Positions 1 to 11,306 of a DNA stretch of 64,000 nt are shown one piece after another. How positions within the stretch are numbered: position 1 is the first letter of the stretch; each line of letters begins with the position of its first letter. The notes beneath the pieces are model-generated. The model did no database searches and was not told where the DNA came from. It was given only the letters and a program-made list of their open reading frames with translations. This DNA comes from Gigaspora rosea (lineage: Eukaryota; Glomeromycota; Glomeromycetes; Diversisporales; Gigasporaceae). The stretch covers positions 173,054 through 237,053 of the forward strand of contig QKWP01000575.1 in the NCBI GenBank assembly GCA_003550325.1, written 5' to 3'. The position numbers and the translations under genes are program-made.

Positions 1-200
1 TTATAGTAAAATTGCCTTCCCGACATTTTTTGTTAATGCCCCAAGGTAGGTTTTGACACTCGTTTCTTGTATTTTTGTGGTTTTTCACTTTTTTTCTTCT
101 TTGTTTCTTTGTCGGGCTGATCCGGGTTGATCAAAACAAACAAGTTGATTGGCGCCATATCACGTGATTGCACTCTGCTTTAAACGACCCCTATATATAG
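1..200 (+). repeat. Dispersed repeat, copy 1 (direct copy near right edge)
   Basis: About 190 bp here align by eye with 63045-63245 in the same orientation. Shared blocks are the opening run (TAnnnAAAATTnCCTTCC, GACATTTTT), the AGGTAGGTTT block, a CACGTGATT block and the closing GACGACCCC. No reading frame is apparent. It may be one end of an element cut by the window edge. Confidence 0.6.
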
Positions 201-253
201 TAATAAAATTACTATATTTGGTAATTAATATAATTTTAAGAATAATACTTAAA

Positions 254-1673
254 ATAACCGGTGGTGATCATCACCGGTTATATAAATAAATAAATAAATT
301 GTGTAACATATCGATATATAGAAATAAGATCTGTATTTTTTTTTGTTCTTTTCCATTGTTTCTGTTTTAATTAGTACTAAAGCTTATTTTTTTTCTTTAG
401 GTGATAGTTTTATACTTCATTCATTTCGTTATTCAGTGCTTCTGTCTTTCAAGTTTGGTGCTTTTTTCTTTGTCGTCCAAATTTGATGCACCATTTTGTT
501 GTTGAATCCGAGGCTTCTTTCTTCGTCGCTAGTATCGTTGAGTTGGAGGTTCTTCTTTGGTTCTTTCGTGCTGGTTTCGTCAAATTCGGTGGTGGCCCTT
601 CTTTGTCACTGGCGTCTTTGAATTTGGTGGCTCTTGTTTCGTTGTTGGTGTCGTTGAAGTCTTGTAAAGTTGAGACGTTACAAATGATCTTGAAACCTGT
701 GATTTAACTACTGATTCGTAATTAGCTTTGAAAAGACTATTACACGTACAGCTAAGTATTCCTTTTTTTTTGTTGTTTCAGTGTCGTAATTGTGTGCTAA
801 CTAATTATTTTTTTTAGATAACAGGTGTCATTAAAAGTAGAAAATAGCAATTAGTGTTTCAAAGTTTGATTGTTCCGAATAGAATTCCGAACATGCGTGA
901 AAGACAAAAAAAGCGAAAATACTCAAATACTCGTATTTAAATCGACCCTGACGCATTAATTAAAGATGTTGGAGACGAGATTTTACATGTAATAAACAAC
1001 AGTTTATGGATATAGCTTCTAATATTACGTTCTAACCCTAAATTTGTGTTTTTACGCACTTTGTTTATTGGCAAAATTAAAATTTTCTTGTTTTGTATTA
1101 TCGGCACAAATAAGTAAATCCCCATTACTCCCATCACACATCGTTTTTTCAGTGAAATTAGGATAGTGTTAGGCACCATGTGTTTAGAAAAAGGGAGTGG
1201 AGCATAGATAGTAGCCGTAGTGAACAACAACTGTTGCTGAATATAAGTGAAGCAACACAAATTGTGCTGGGTGTTTGGGGATATTTAGCTGCGCAAATAA
1301 ATGATGTTAAAACTGTAATAACTTTTACATTATTGATACCAATGAATATCATTATAGTAAAATAATTAGTTATATGCGACGCATATGATAATGTCACCTG
1401 TAGATCATCTCTGCATCGATAAAGTTTAGTTTTTGTTAGTTTAGGGTTAGGGTGAGCATCTAGGTTTAGGGTTAAAGTTTGGGGTATATAGTAAAATCGT
1501 TCAAGGAAACTTTTTGTTAGAGCACGGAATGTAATTTCTTATGCAGATTTGGTTCGATGATGTATAATCCGTTGTCACTTATGTGACAAATAACTTTCCT
1601 AATAGTAAAATAATTAAAAATTTTATTGGATGATTGTAGTCACGTGATACCGGTGATAATCACCACCGGTTAT
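254..1673. repeat. Segment bounded by inverted copies of an ACCGGTGGTGAT motif
   Basis: A roughly 25-bp self-complementary block (ATAACCGGTGGTGATCATC followed by ACCGGTTAT) at 254-281 recurs in inverted orientation at 1649-1673. The 1.4 kb between is AT-rich with only short open frames that I judge to be chance. It may be a decayed non-autonomous DNA element. No target-site duplication was recognised. Confidence 0.35.
1437..1535 (+). repeat. Dispersed repeat with GGGTTAGGGT-type core
   Basis: A block with TTAGGGTTAGGGTGAG, then TATAGTAAAAT, CAAGGAA and TTTTTGTTAGAGCAC. Similar blocks lie at 54412-54515 in the same orientation and at about 33985-34085 and 1805-1905 in the opposite orientation. 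The telomere-like hexamer is part of a dispersed repeat and is not evidence of a telomere. Confidence 0.5.
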
Positions 1674-4576
1674 AGTTATAAATATCCTAATTTTAAATTA
1701 AAAATTGCATTTTTATATTTAGAAATAGAGAATTTTTATTTGTATATGGAGTGTATGTACACGGATAATGTAAAAACAAACTGATATCTTAAAATTTTGA
1801 TTATGAAACCACTTCTAATAAAAAAAATTCCTTGAGAAATTTTGGTATAAATAACTCTCACCATAATCCCAAACCCACTCTTACCCTAACCATAAGCAAG
1901 AGTTTATTTTTCGTTTGTAAACATTGTTTTGATTGATATATTACACAATTTGTAAATCAATAAATTATACTTGTGTATAAACATTACATGTAAATTAATA
2001 AATTTTCTTAGAAATAATAACTACCTTAAATTTTTATAAAATTTTAAAAAATTTTAGGATTATATATAATTTGTTATGCTGAATAATTTTGCTTATTTTT
2101 GAAATTCAATTAGCTTAATAAAAAATTAATTTTTACTATGCAGTTATTTTTTTAATTAATTTTGTACAACAATAAAAACCAGTCAAACTTAAAAATCTAA
2201 AATTTTACTTAAATTTAATTATTTTAAAAACTGTAGTATAAAATTTTTTAAACTTTTTTTTATTTAAAAGGTATAGATTTAAAGAATTTATAATTTAATT
2301 TTTAGCTTAATATCTTATATATTTAGCTCTGTATAAATTTTTAAAAAGTGTTCACAATAATATGGTAGGCTACTGTAGTAACCTGGAAGTAATAAATGCA
2401 AAAATTAAAAAATTACAAAAATCGAAAAATGCAAAAATTGTAATAAAATAGTGTAAAACAGGAAGGTTTTTTTTTAAATTTTTTTTACAGTTTATTATAT
2501 ATATTTATGAAGTATGGCAGATTATGTATCAAATAGGCTTAAAAAATTTTTTATCTTTTTTTTTTTTAAAGAACATAATTTTGTTTTTTTGTTTTTTTTT
2601 AGAAAATATAATTTTGTTTTTTTTTTAAAGAATGGAATTTTGTTTTTTTTTGTTTTTTTTTTTTGTTTTATTTTTAATAATCTAACTGCTATCTCTTATA
2701 ATATTAAGATTTTTTTAATTTATTTTGGACTGTTAAGAATTTTAATTTTAATAGCCTAAGATATAGATCTTTAACGGTCCAGGAGATAAATTGTTAAGAA
2801 TCTTATCAATATGATTTATTATATTATATATCGCAAAATTTTTTGCCAACCTGATATGGTTATATATAGTATCAACCGATCATATTGTATCAGTCATGTA
2901 ACTATATTAGATCTGGATCTTTTTTGAATCTGGACTTGGATCCAGTCCGGTTTTTGGATCAGATTTGTATTTTTAAAAATATCTGTCCAATTCGATTTGT
3001 ATGAAACACTATTGGTACCCTCCTTGATTTGTACTAGGTCATGGATTTTGTAAAAGACCTGAGTACTGTACAAATCAAAAACTAAGTAAATTCTACCATT
3101 TTTTTTTTATTTAAATTTTATCTTGCAAGTATTGTACATTATTTTTGCAATTGGTATAAAATTAACAAATTTATAATTATTTTTGTAAAGAAAAAATAAT
3201 TTATAAAAGAATAATTTTAATGCTCACCAGAGATGAAATTTACCGAAATACTATATCTCAAAAACATACTAAGTAATGGAATCAGATATTTTAAATAAAA
3301 ATGTTCAGGACATTTAAAAACCTCACAAGAACTAAAATTGGGACCTTATATCTATGTTATATAAAACTTCTCTTTATTCTAAAACTGCACCCTAACCATA
3401 AAAATTCCTAGACTGGTAGATTTTACCATCAGTTAATTTTAAATAAATTCTTTATAAAAATTATTTAACAAATACAATAATTTATTTAATAAACTATTTT
3501 TAAACTTTTTAATTTTAAAGATTACTAGTATATAATAAATTAATAAAAAATTTATAAGCATCATAAATTTATAAAAATTTGGTTCCAAATTTAAGTAATT
3601 TATCATGATGAATTTACAATTGTATTGTTGCAAGATTATTTAGCCTATTGATTCACAAAATTTTCTACTTCATTTTGGAGCATAGTAGGATTCAAATTCT
3701 ATTTCTTGGAACAAGTAATACTGGGTCATAAGATTTTGTTGAAATGGGAAATATTGTTGAAATAGAAGGTATTGTTAGAATAGTTAAGATAAAAAGAATT
3801 GCTATAGTAAAGGGTCTTGTTGGAATAAAAAGTATTGTTGAAGCAAAGGGTCTTGGTTTGTTTTACTATTACTAAAAACTAATTTGTTATCTTCAACTTT
3901 ATAGTTTTCAATTTGATCATAATTAAAAATTAAAATTTTTTCTAATCTATCACTTAAAACCAAGATATTACAACATTTAAAAGAATGGTTGATAAGTTGG
4001 AAATCAATAGCATCCCATAAGCATTGAACTCATTTTGCAATAACATTATACAGTGGATGTTTGATTCAGCTAGCTGGTGTTAATTTCTTTATTTCATGTA
4101 ATATCTATTCGTTATACATAGATCTGATCTATTAATAATATATAGTTAGCAATTGTGAGGTTTTTTTGAAAAATTAAAAAAAAATTATATAAAACCAAAA
4201 AATTTACTTTGTAATACCTTTGCTTTAATGATTTGTTAATTGATATATCGAGTAGTTGTAGTTTTAATATTAGCTCTTCAAAAAATAATCATGATATTAG
4301 TATTTTTTCAAAAAGATTATTTTTAACAGAAGAAACCAAATAACCCTTGAATGAATCCATTGCTAGTAATAATTATGGGTTCGTAGTACATGGTGTTCAA
4401 TTATTCTAAATTGCATTTGTCTAGTATATCATTTCTATTTCATTCATCCATCCCTTTTTATTTGCTCTAACTATTATACTAGATAAAAACCAAAGCCTTG
4501 GAACATTCTTTAGTTTAAAAATAATCATTAGTGATAACTTATTACTATCTGCCATACATACAAGTACAATGGTAAG
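1674..4576. other. AT-rich spacer, no supported gene
   Basis: Very AT-rich DNA with long T runs near 2460-2660. A short patch at about 2925-3005 repeats a TGGATC/GATCCAG self-complementary motif, like the ends of hAT elements elsewhere in the window. Open frames here are low-complexity. I see no gene. Confidence 0.6.
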
Positions 4577-4706
4577 GGAGCTTTCAGAAATTAGTAGATT
4601 TTTTGGTAGTTGGGTGGGTTAGCTAAAGTATCAGGTATAATTCTAACCAAAATTTCATAATTCTGACCAAAGTTGCGAAATTATTTTTAACCAAAATTAT
4701 AGATTA

Positions 4707-4992
4707 TAGGGTTCCGCAATTTGATTTGATTTTCAAATATTTGAATCAAATATTTGATCAAATTCAAATTCAAATTTGACTATATTTGATTTGATCAAAT
4801 TCAAATATGGCCAAATTTGATTTGATTTAACAAATATTTGATTTGATTTGAAAATTACTATTAAAAATTCAAATTCAAATCAAATTCAAATTCAAATATT
4901 TGAATCAAATCAAATTCAAATCAGGGTCAATTTGATTTGATCAAATTCAAATTGATTCAATATTTGATTTGATTTGAATTTGAGGAACTCTA
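4707..4992. mobile_element. hAT-type miniature element of CAAAT motifs, copy 1
   Basis: A 286-bp element flanked by an exact 8-bp direct repeat, ATAGATTA (4699-4706 and 4993-5000). Terminal inverted repeats read TAGGGTTCCGCAA on the left and TAGAGTTCCTCAA on the complement of the right. The whole interior is an array of CAAAT/ATTTG words. Eight-bp duplications with short TIRs are the hallmark of the hAT superfamily. No coding capacity. A second copy is at 56905-57211. Confidence 0.85.
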
Positions 4993-5036
4993 ATAGATTA
5001 TTAATAATATTTAATAATTAATAACTTTTGATTTAC

Positions 5037-5705
5037 TGGACCACTACTGGACCAAATTTGATGATTTAACTACCAAAATAATCCTCACAATAAGAAAATT
5101 CTAGCAAGCCCAAAATTACAAAAATCTAATTACAGAATTCTATGATTAGAATAGATTTGTGTTACTATAAAAGTTCTATATAATTATATACATTCATAGT
5201 AATACAAATTTATTCTGATATTTAAAAACTGTAATTAGATTTTAATAATTTTGGGTTTGCTAGAATCCTCTCGTTGAGAGGATTCTAGCAAGCCCAAAAT
5301 TGTTAAAATCTAATCAAAGGATCCTAAGATTGAAATAAATTTGTTTTACTATAAATGGTTTATAATTATTTAATATAGTTGACTCTCTTTACAAATCTGG
5401 ATATAATGAACTAAAAATTCTTGAATTTATAATAGTTCAGTATAAAAAGAGCTATGTTTTTTTAAGAAAAAATAGTAATTTTATATAGTGAACTTTTTTT
5501 AATAGCCAGAACCAACCATTTATTATAAAATGAGTTGACTATATATTGTAGAACTTTTATAGTAACAAAAATCTATTTTGATTACAGAATTCTGTAATTA
5601 GATTTTTGTGATTTTGGTCTTGCTAGAATCCTCTCATTGAGAGGATTATTTTGGTAGTTAAATTATCAAATTTGGTTCAGTAGATCAAAAGTTATTTACT
5701 ATTAA
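5037..5705. repeat. Long foldback repeat with GAATCCTCTCATTGAGAGG centres
   Basis: The outer arms (about 5037-5180 and 5553-5705) are inverted copies of each other, including an ACCAAATTTGATGATTTAAC block and an AAAATCTAATTACAGAATTC block. A further copy of the centre, TCTAGCAAGCCCAAAAT next to CTCTCGTTGAGAG, lies at 5253-5300. A partial relative is at 7205-7310, and the same palindromic centre appears at 34536-34561. Confidence 0.6.
5375..5543. mobile_element. Small element with AGTTGACTC terminal inverted repeats
   Basis: AGTTGACTC at the left is matched by GAGTTGACT at the right, each next to TATA, which fits a TA target duplication as in Tc1/mariner-derived miniature elements. It sits inside the foldback at 5037-5705. 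Non-coding. Confidence 0.4.
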
Positions 5706-5825
5706 ATATTATATTTAACTTTTTAATAATCGTAAAATCTGATTTGCTAATTGGAATATTAAATGTGAGTGGGTAGGGGTAGGCTTATAGTAAACAAAAA
5801 TTAGCTGATTTCTGAAAGCTTTTTA

Positions 5826-6214
5826 AAACAAGATTTTTCATAACCGCAAGTTCTAATGCTGATGGTTTTATTTCATATCATTAATAGTTATATTATTTGG
5901 TATATCAAAAGCAAAAGGGTTTTGTTCATATTACTCATTAATCATAACTAGAGGTTTTATCTAGTCAAAAAATTGTATTCAAATATTTATTTGTTTAATA
6001 TTTTTAATATTCAAATATTCATTAAAAAATTTTAAATGAATATTCGAATATTCACTGAATATTCATTAAATATTGTATATAGAGGCATTTAAATATTTCA
6101 TTTGCTTAATTATTTTACTATTCAAATATTATTAGAAAATCTCAAATAAATATTTGATCTATATGTAACTTTACTTATATATAGTATAGTTATAAATCAT
6201 AACTATACTATATA
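5826..6214. repeat. AT-rich spacer with a GAATATTC motif array
   Basis: Positions 5965-6165 are filled with CAAATATT/GAATATTC words, like the better-bounded element at 61624-61994. I could not fix ends or a target duplication for this copy, so it is probably degraded. Confidence 0.4.
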
Positions 6215-6554
6215 TGAAGTATTACACATTAAAACAGCACTTTTTAGCAATTTTTTGAAAATTGAGTTTTCATTAGATTTATATAAATTTTGATATAATC
6301 AATATTTTTCAATTATAAATAAAAATCGATTTACATAATAAAAAATCAAAATAATTGTAAAAGCAAAATTATATGGGGCTGCATAAGGCCAACAGATCAT
6401 GAGATTACTTGATAGTCACCTGTTGCAATTAACCAATCAAAATCAAAAAATTTAATTAATTCCAGATCAGTTCAAAATCAAAACAAATGATTAAACTCAA
6501 TTATCTCAAAATAAATTATATATAAAAAAGGGCTGTTTTAATATATAACACCCA
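6215..6554. mobile_element. 340-bp TA-flanked miniature element, copy 1
   Basis: A 340-bp non-coding element flanked by TA on both sides. Imperfect TIRs start TGAAGTATTACACATTAAAAC on the left and TGGGTGTTATATATTAAAAC on the complement of the right. The interior matches the 342-bp copy at 24291-24632 almost throughout, including a CAATTTTTTGAAAA block and a GATTATCTCAAAAT-type block. TA duplication suggests Tc1/mariner-type mobilisation. Confidence 0.75.
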
Positions 6555-7439
6555 TATGTATCTAGTAATAGAACTAATAGTTCTATTACTTTGGTCTGAG
6601 CTTTACTGACCAATCATCAAATGAATCTAATGCAATCTTGACAAGGCTAGTGACCACTATCTATAGACCTGAGGAAGTACCTTTAGTGAGTTGAATGCCC
6701 AAGGATAAGAAAAAGATTGCTATAGCAGATTGCATCTGAACACTTTAGAGCAGCCAGATAAGTAGAACCCCGAAATATATATAGATAGGTTAGGTATTAG
6801 TTTGCTTATTTTTGGTGTTTTTTATGCAAATCTTTTCTATTTATAGTAATTTTTGCTTATTTTTGAAGTTTTTTCCACAGATCTTTTTATTTTTAGTAAT
6901 TTTATAATTAACCTGATCTATTTATATATATTTAGAGGTCCTGGCAAGTCTTTATTGTAAAAAAAAGTGCTAAAAGCAGTAGTTAGAAACCTTTATATGT
7001 AATAACATGCATATTCTTTAGTCAATAAAGGCAGAATTGACAAAAAAAATAGTTCTATTAGAAGCATGCCATTTATCATATAATATTTTTTACTTAATAG
7101 CTACTCTATCCATGTATGGTGTGATCACCCTAATCTCAATTCTGATTGGTTAATATAACGACTAATATTTATAATATATTATATAAATATATATAATATT
7201 AAATAACTCTTGGTTTACTGGTCTATTTTGGATGATTTTACTACCAAAATGTTTGTCTCAATGAGACGATTTTAACAAGCCCAAAAACATTAAAATCCAA
7301 TCACAGGGTCATAAGATTGCTAAAGTTTTGCATTATTTTTTATTTTTTTTTAAACTTTTGCAGGTTTTGCTGTTGCTTTATTTATATAGTTGTATATATA
7401 CAAGAACATATATAATATTTAATCTATTACTAATATAAG
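6555..7439. other. AT-rich spacer, no supported gene
   Basis: No convincing coding region. A partial copy of the foldback family lies at about 7205-7310, recognisable by TTGGATGATTTTACTACC and AACAAGCCCAAAAAC. A short direct repeat (TTGCTTATTTTTG with GTTTTTT) is near 6800-6875. Confidence 0.5.
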
Positions 7440-7862
7440 CCCGACTTTATTTGGTTATTTCTAACAGCACCTAAATATGACCCACCGTATCAACCCCTAG
7501 AGAGATTGAACATCAAGAAAACCACTTACAAAGTTACTATCCAACCTGGAATTTCACCAAGTTGGCTTGGAGCGCCATGAGTTCATATAGTATCATATGC
7601 TTTAGACTTAGGCCTTATATTATATTTCGTGACTTTAGTTATTCCAAATCAGGGTCCTGGCACAGTTTTTCATAGCTACAAATTCTCAAAATAACAGCTG
7701 CCCAATTAAGTCCATTGTACAATGTTCTGGGTCCCTGTCTTCTATGGTATTTCAGTTCTCTAACTGGCTGGCTCTTATATTTCGCCTTTGGAGGAATTGA
7801 ACCGGCAACCTTGTAATTTGTATTCTTAGAGCATAACTGCTATGCTATCAACCCAAAGAACT
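7440..7862 (-). mobile_element. tRNA-derived SINE-like repeat
   Basis: On the minus strand, 7862 to about 7795 resembles a degenerate tRNA. There is an A-box-like TGATAGCATAGCAGTT and a good B box, GGTTCAATTCC. Potential acceptor arms TCTTTGG and CCAAAGG pair with one G-U. Stems elsewhere pair poorly, so it is a tRNA-like RNA polymerase III promoter and not a functional tRNA. The less AT-rich stretch down to about 7440 would be the body. Whether this is a SINE family needs other copies. Confidence 0.45.
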
Positions 7863-8133
7863 AAGGTTTTGCATTATTATTATTTTTTTTTTAAACTTTG
7901 TAACTAATCTGATCTTTATTAGAAAATTATATAGAGGCTATATAATTATATAAGCTAATAGATATAATTATTATTTTTATATTATCAAAAATGTATAAAT
8001 ATCTCTAATACCCTAATGGAAATTAATAGTTCTCCAACTTATATTTATTAAATAAAGGATTAGTGTCTTCACACACTAATTAAAATTAATAAAAAACCAA
8101 TACTCATGTCTTTATATACTTGTAAACCCAATT

Positions 8134-8240
8134 CCAATCATTAAGTGAATTAATGATCTTGATCATGTGATTATTGCGACAGTTTTCCAATCATTAAGTG
8201 AATTAATGATCTTGATCATGTGATTATTGCGACAGTTTTC
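8134..8240. repeat. Two tandem copies of a 53-bp unit
   Basis: The unit beginning CCAATCATTAAGTGAATTAA and ending CGACAGTTTT occurs twice in tandem with no visible mismatches, so it is recent. It includes the palindrome TGATCTTGATCA. Non-coding. Confidence 0.9.
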
Positions 8241-8519
8241 ACGTTCCCCAAGTTAATAGATTTAGTTATAAACGTATACAACTAACTGTATCTTATATAC
8301 ATTTAGCCATTAGCCTTTTTCGTAAAAGCAAATCATATAAAAACCTCTATACGCATTCATGCCGGAAGCTCATTTATTATAAAACCCAGTTCCAATGAAC
8401 CGTTTTAGAGGTGGTTTGAGTGTAACAATACTTAACTGCGTTATACCTTATATAGTAAGATTCGAACTCTGAACTTATTAGTAAAAGAGAAGCTGCGGCT
8501 AAATTGTTTTTTAACTCAA

Positions 8520-8815
8520 TTTCTCAACAAATACCATTCCAAATTCGATAAAAAATTTTTTAATTCTATATGTATAATTAAAATAAAAAAATTTTGATTG
8601 AATTTGGTTTAGTAGTAGAAATTTCTATTTAAAATTTAAAAACCATGATCGTAACCATATTTTTGTACACGATTTTTGATTTTTTTTTTTTTAAACTTTA
8701 AATGAAATTTTCATGATAACTACTAGACCAAACTCGATGAAATTTTTTTATTCAATTCTACAAACCTGTGGAATTAAAATAAAAAATTTATTAACTACAT
8801 AGCCGTTGAGAAACA
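8520..8815. repeat. Dispersed repeat related to 11600-11975
   Basis: Contains two diverged half-copies with recurring blocks such as AAAATTTTTTTAATTCTA, GGAATTAAAATAAAA, CATGATCGTAACCATATTTT and CGTTGAGAAA. The same blocks, with GGCTACGATCATGATTTTT, recur downstream of the F-box gene at 11600-11975. Confidence 0.45.
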
Positions 8816-9468
8816 CCAAATTTTAAAAAGGATTGTCATATGTTGTTTACATAGTACAGCCAATCAAAATCCAAAAAAGTTTAGGGTAAAAAAGGTAAAA
8901 AAGGTCTTATATTATATATTGCAATACACTATCCGGGGTGTGATCGACATTTTTCCGGGTGTTTTAATAACCAATCATAATTATTGCATATTACAAAGAT
9001 TTACGCACCCCCAATTCGTTTGTTTAGTAACGGTAACGTCCAATCAATATCCTGCCATGTGAGCTCATATAATACGTAAACATTATAAACAATGCATCTT
9101 ATTAAAGCCCTGACAAGGAATGCATAAAGCCACCCGACTGTCTGACTTAAGCTAACTCGAATAAACCACAGATATGATTGGCTTACAAATGTTCTTTTTT
9201 GGTTTTCTTGCATATCGATATGTATACTTTATTATACTAGCATGTAAGGTCGTTTGGAACCTTAAGTTGTTGGAAAAAAAAAAAACGGGCAATCTTCAGT
9301 GGCCTATCGTAATTTATTCGTAGACTTCCCGTTTTTCTTTTGTTTTATTTGTGTTCTGGTATTTAAATATATTTCGCACTATTTTTATCTTATTTCACCG
9401 AATTCTTTTTCTCTCATCTTGAAAGCCTCAGCGAAGTTATTGAATTGAATTGAAATATATTTGTATTG
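8816..9468. other. Upstream spacer of the F-box/WD40 gene
   Basis: AT-rich DNA. A 70-codon minus-strand frame at 9001-9213 has no recognisable similarity and I take it as chance. The last 120 bp before 9469 hold pyrimidine-rich runs and should contain the promoter of the following gene. No specific site can be called. Confidence 0.4.
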
Positions 9469-11306
9469 ATGCCTAAGGGAAAAATTAGTTTACAAGCTCC
9501 AAATGATTGTCAGGAAAAGCAAACATTGTCCATAACACAACGTTCACTTCCTCCTGAGGTTCCATGGGTATCCACAACAAATTTTCACAGTCTTCCAACC
9601 CCTGCTCCTTCACCACAACTCTTTCCACCTATTTCAGCCGAAGGATACCCCCCTCCTCCACCTGACGAGGAGTTCTGTCGTACAGTCAGAATGGGCTTTC
9701 AGAATATGGACAATTTGCAGAGACAAAAACTTCTTGCTGAACTTCTAAATTCTTGTAATACTGAACAGCTGGTTTTCGTGTCTAATTTTATATCGCCACG
9801 TTTGAAACGTGACTTTCTGAAAGACCTTCCAATTGAACTTAGTCTTCATATATTATCGTTTATTAATGATCCAAAAACGCTTTCTAGAGCATCAAGCGTT
9901 TCCAAATTTTGGCGTTCGTTGCTCAACGATGAGTTCACTTGGAAAAATCTTTGTGTACGTCATCATTTCCGAAGACGTAGCTCGATCGCTCCGGTATTAC
10001 CACCCTCTCCTACATTCGAATCACCTGCATCTAAATGCAGTAAATTTTCATACAAGGATCATTTCCGAAGGCGGTACATTGTCGAATCAAATTGGAAGCA
10101 TGGTGGACGGACACTTGTTACTCATATCAGCCCTGATTCAGGAGTAGTTACATCGTTGCAAATGTGTCAAAACTATATAGTTGTGGGGATGGATAACAAA
10201 AAGATCCATATATTTGATGTATCCGATGGTCATTACATAAAAACATTAACAGGACACGAAGGCGGCGTGTGGGCATTGCAATATATCGACGAAGTTTTAG
10301 TTTCTGGAGGTTGCGATAGGTAAACCGAGTTTTTTTTTTTTTTTTATCAAGGAAAATTATATTTATTTTGTTTTTAATTCTTATATAATTTTTAGAGAAG
10401 TTCGAGTTTGGGATATTATTACAGCTGAATGCAAATATGTTTTACACGGTCATACATCAACGGTACGCTCACTCAAAATGAAGGATAAAACCATTGCTGT
10501 TAGTGGTTCTCGTGATGCAACTCTTCGTGTTTGGAATATCGAAGAAGGCAGATTACTTCATTTGTTGGCTGGACATCAAGCGAGTGTACGATGTATGGAA
10601 ATTTATGATGACGTAGTAGTATCTGGAAGTTATGACTGCACTGCCCGTGTAAGTAATAATTTAAACAATATTGTCCCTTTAATTTCATCTTATTAATATA
10701 CTCATTTTAAATTTAGGTTTGGAACATAGTGACTGGAGAATGCTTACATATTCTTCAAGGACATTACTCACAAATTTATTCAATTGCTTTCGATGGTGAT
10801 AAAATTGTTACTGGGTATTTACATTATTATTATGAATTATAAGCATTTACCTCTCATTAATATATTTTTCTTTTGAAAGATCTCTTGATTCCACTGCACG
10901 GGTTTGGTCTCGTCAAACCGGATTTTGCTTGGGTGTGCTGCAAGGACATACATCACTTGTTGGTCAATTACAGCTTCATGGGTCAATACTTGTTACCGGT
11001 GGAAGTGATGGAGCTATTCGTATTTGGGATCTTGAGACAAATCGATGTGTTCAAAACATTGCAGCACACGACAACTCTGTTACATGTCTGCAATTTGATG
11101 AAAAGCGAATCGTATCAGGTGGCAATGATGGACACATAAAACTTTGGGATATTGAAACAGGAGAGTTTATTCGTGAAATGACAACTTCAGGGAATGCAGT
11201 TTGGCGATTGGCATTTCAAGAAACAAAAGCAGTTGTGTTGCTACAACGGGAAGGCAAAACCGTCATGGAAGTTTTGGACTTCGATGCGTTGGAAACGCAA
11301 AATTAA
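9469..11306 (+). CDS. F-box/WD40-repeat protein, Cdc4/Fbw7-type SCF substrate receptor
   Basis: Four exons: 9469-10319, 10396-10648, 10717-10814 and 10880-11306, all with GT..AG introns in frame. The N-terminus is proline-rich. Next come a helical segment (about residues 80-120) like the dimerisation domain of Cdc4/Fbw7 and an F-box starting LPIELSLHILSFI. WD40 blades follow to the C-terminus, with repeated GH...V and SGG/SGS...R.WD signatures (for example LAGHQASVRCM and VTGGSDGAIRIWD). In this family the F-box binds Skp1 of a cullin-1 ubiquitin ligase, and the propeller binds phosphorylated substrates such as cell-cycle regulators. Start chosen at the first ATG. A closely related Met30/Pop-type identity is possible, but the D-domain favours the Cdc4 group. 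Confidence 0.9.

Larger units (their letters stand above)
4577..5825. mobile_element. Composite non-autonomous element with AGCTTTCAGAAAT terminal inverted repeats
   Basis: AGCTTTCAGAAAT near 4579 is matched by its inverted copy near 5805-5818, with a shared T-rich block just inside. No target duplication was seen. A hAT-type miniature element (4707-4992), a long foldback (about 5037-5705) and a smaller element (5375-5543) lie inside, so this is a stack of insertions. Confidence 0.45.

Noticed and set aside
483-707. 74-codon plus-strand frame
   Set aside because: Built from repeated TTCTTTCGTCG-like low-complexity DNA, with no domain and no splice context. Probably chance.
1437-1470. TTAGGGTTAGGG as a telomere
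   Set aside because: Only about two hexamers, and the same block recurs at 54412 and inverted near 34050 as part of a dispersed repeat.
7795-7862. Functional tRNA gene
   Set aside because: B box is good, but D, anticodon and T stems pair poorly, and the position heads a repeat-like body.
9001-9213. 70-codon minus-strand frame upstream of the F-box gene
   Set aside because: No recognisable motif, AT-rich surroundings, and no evidence of splicing or relatives.
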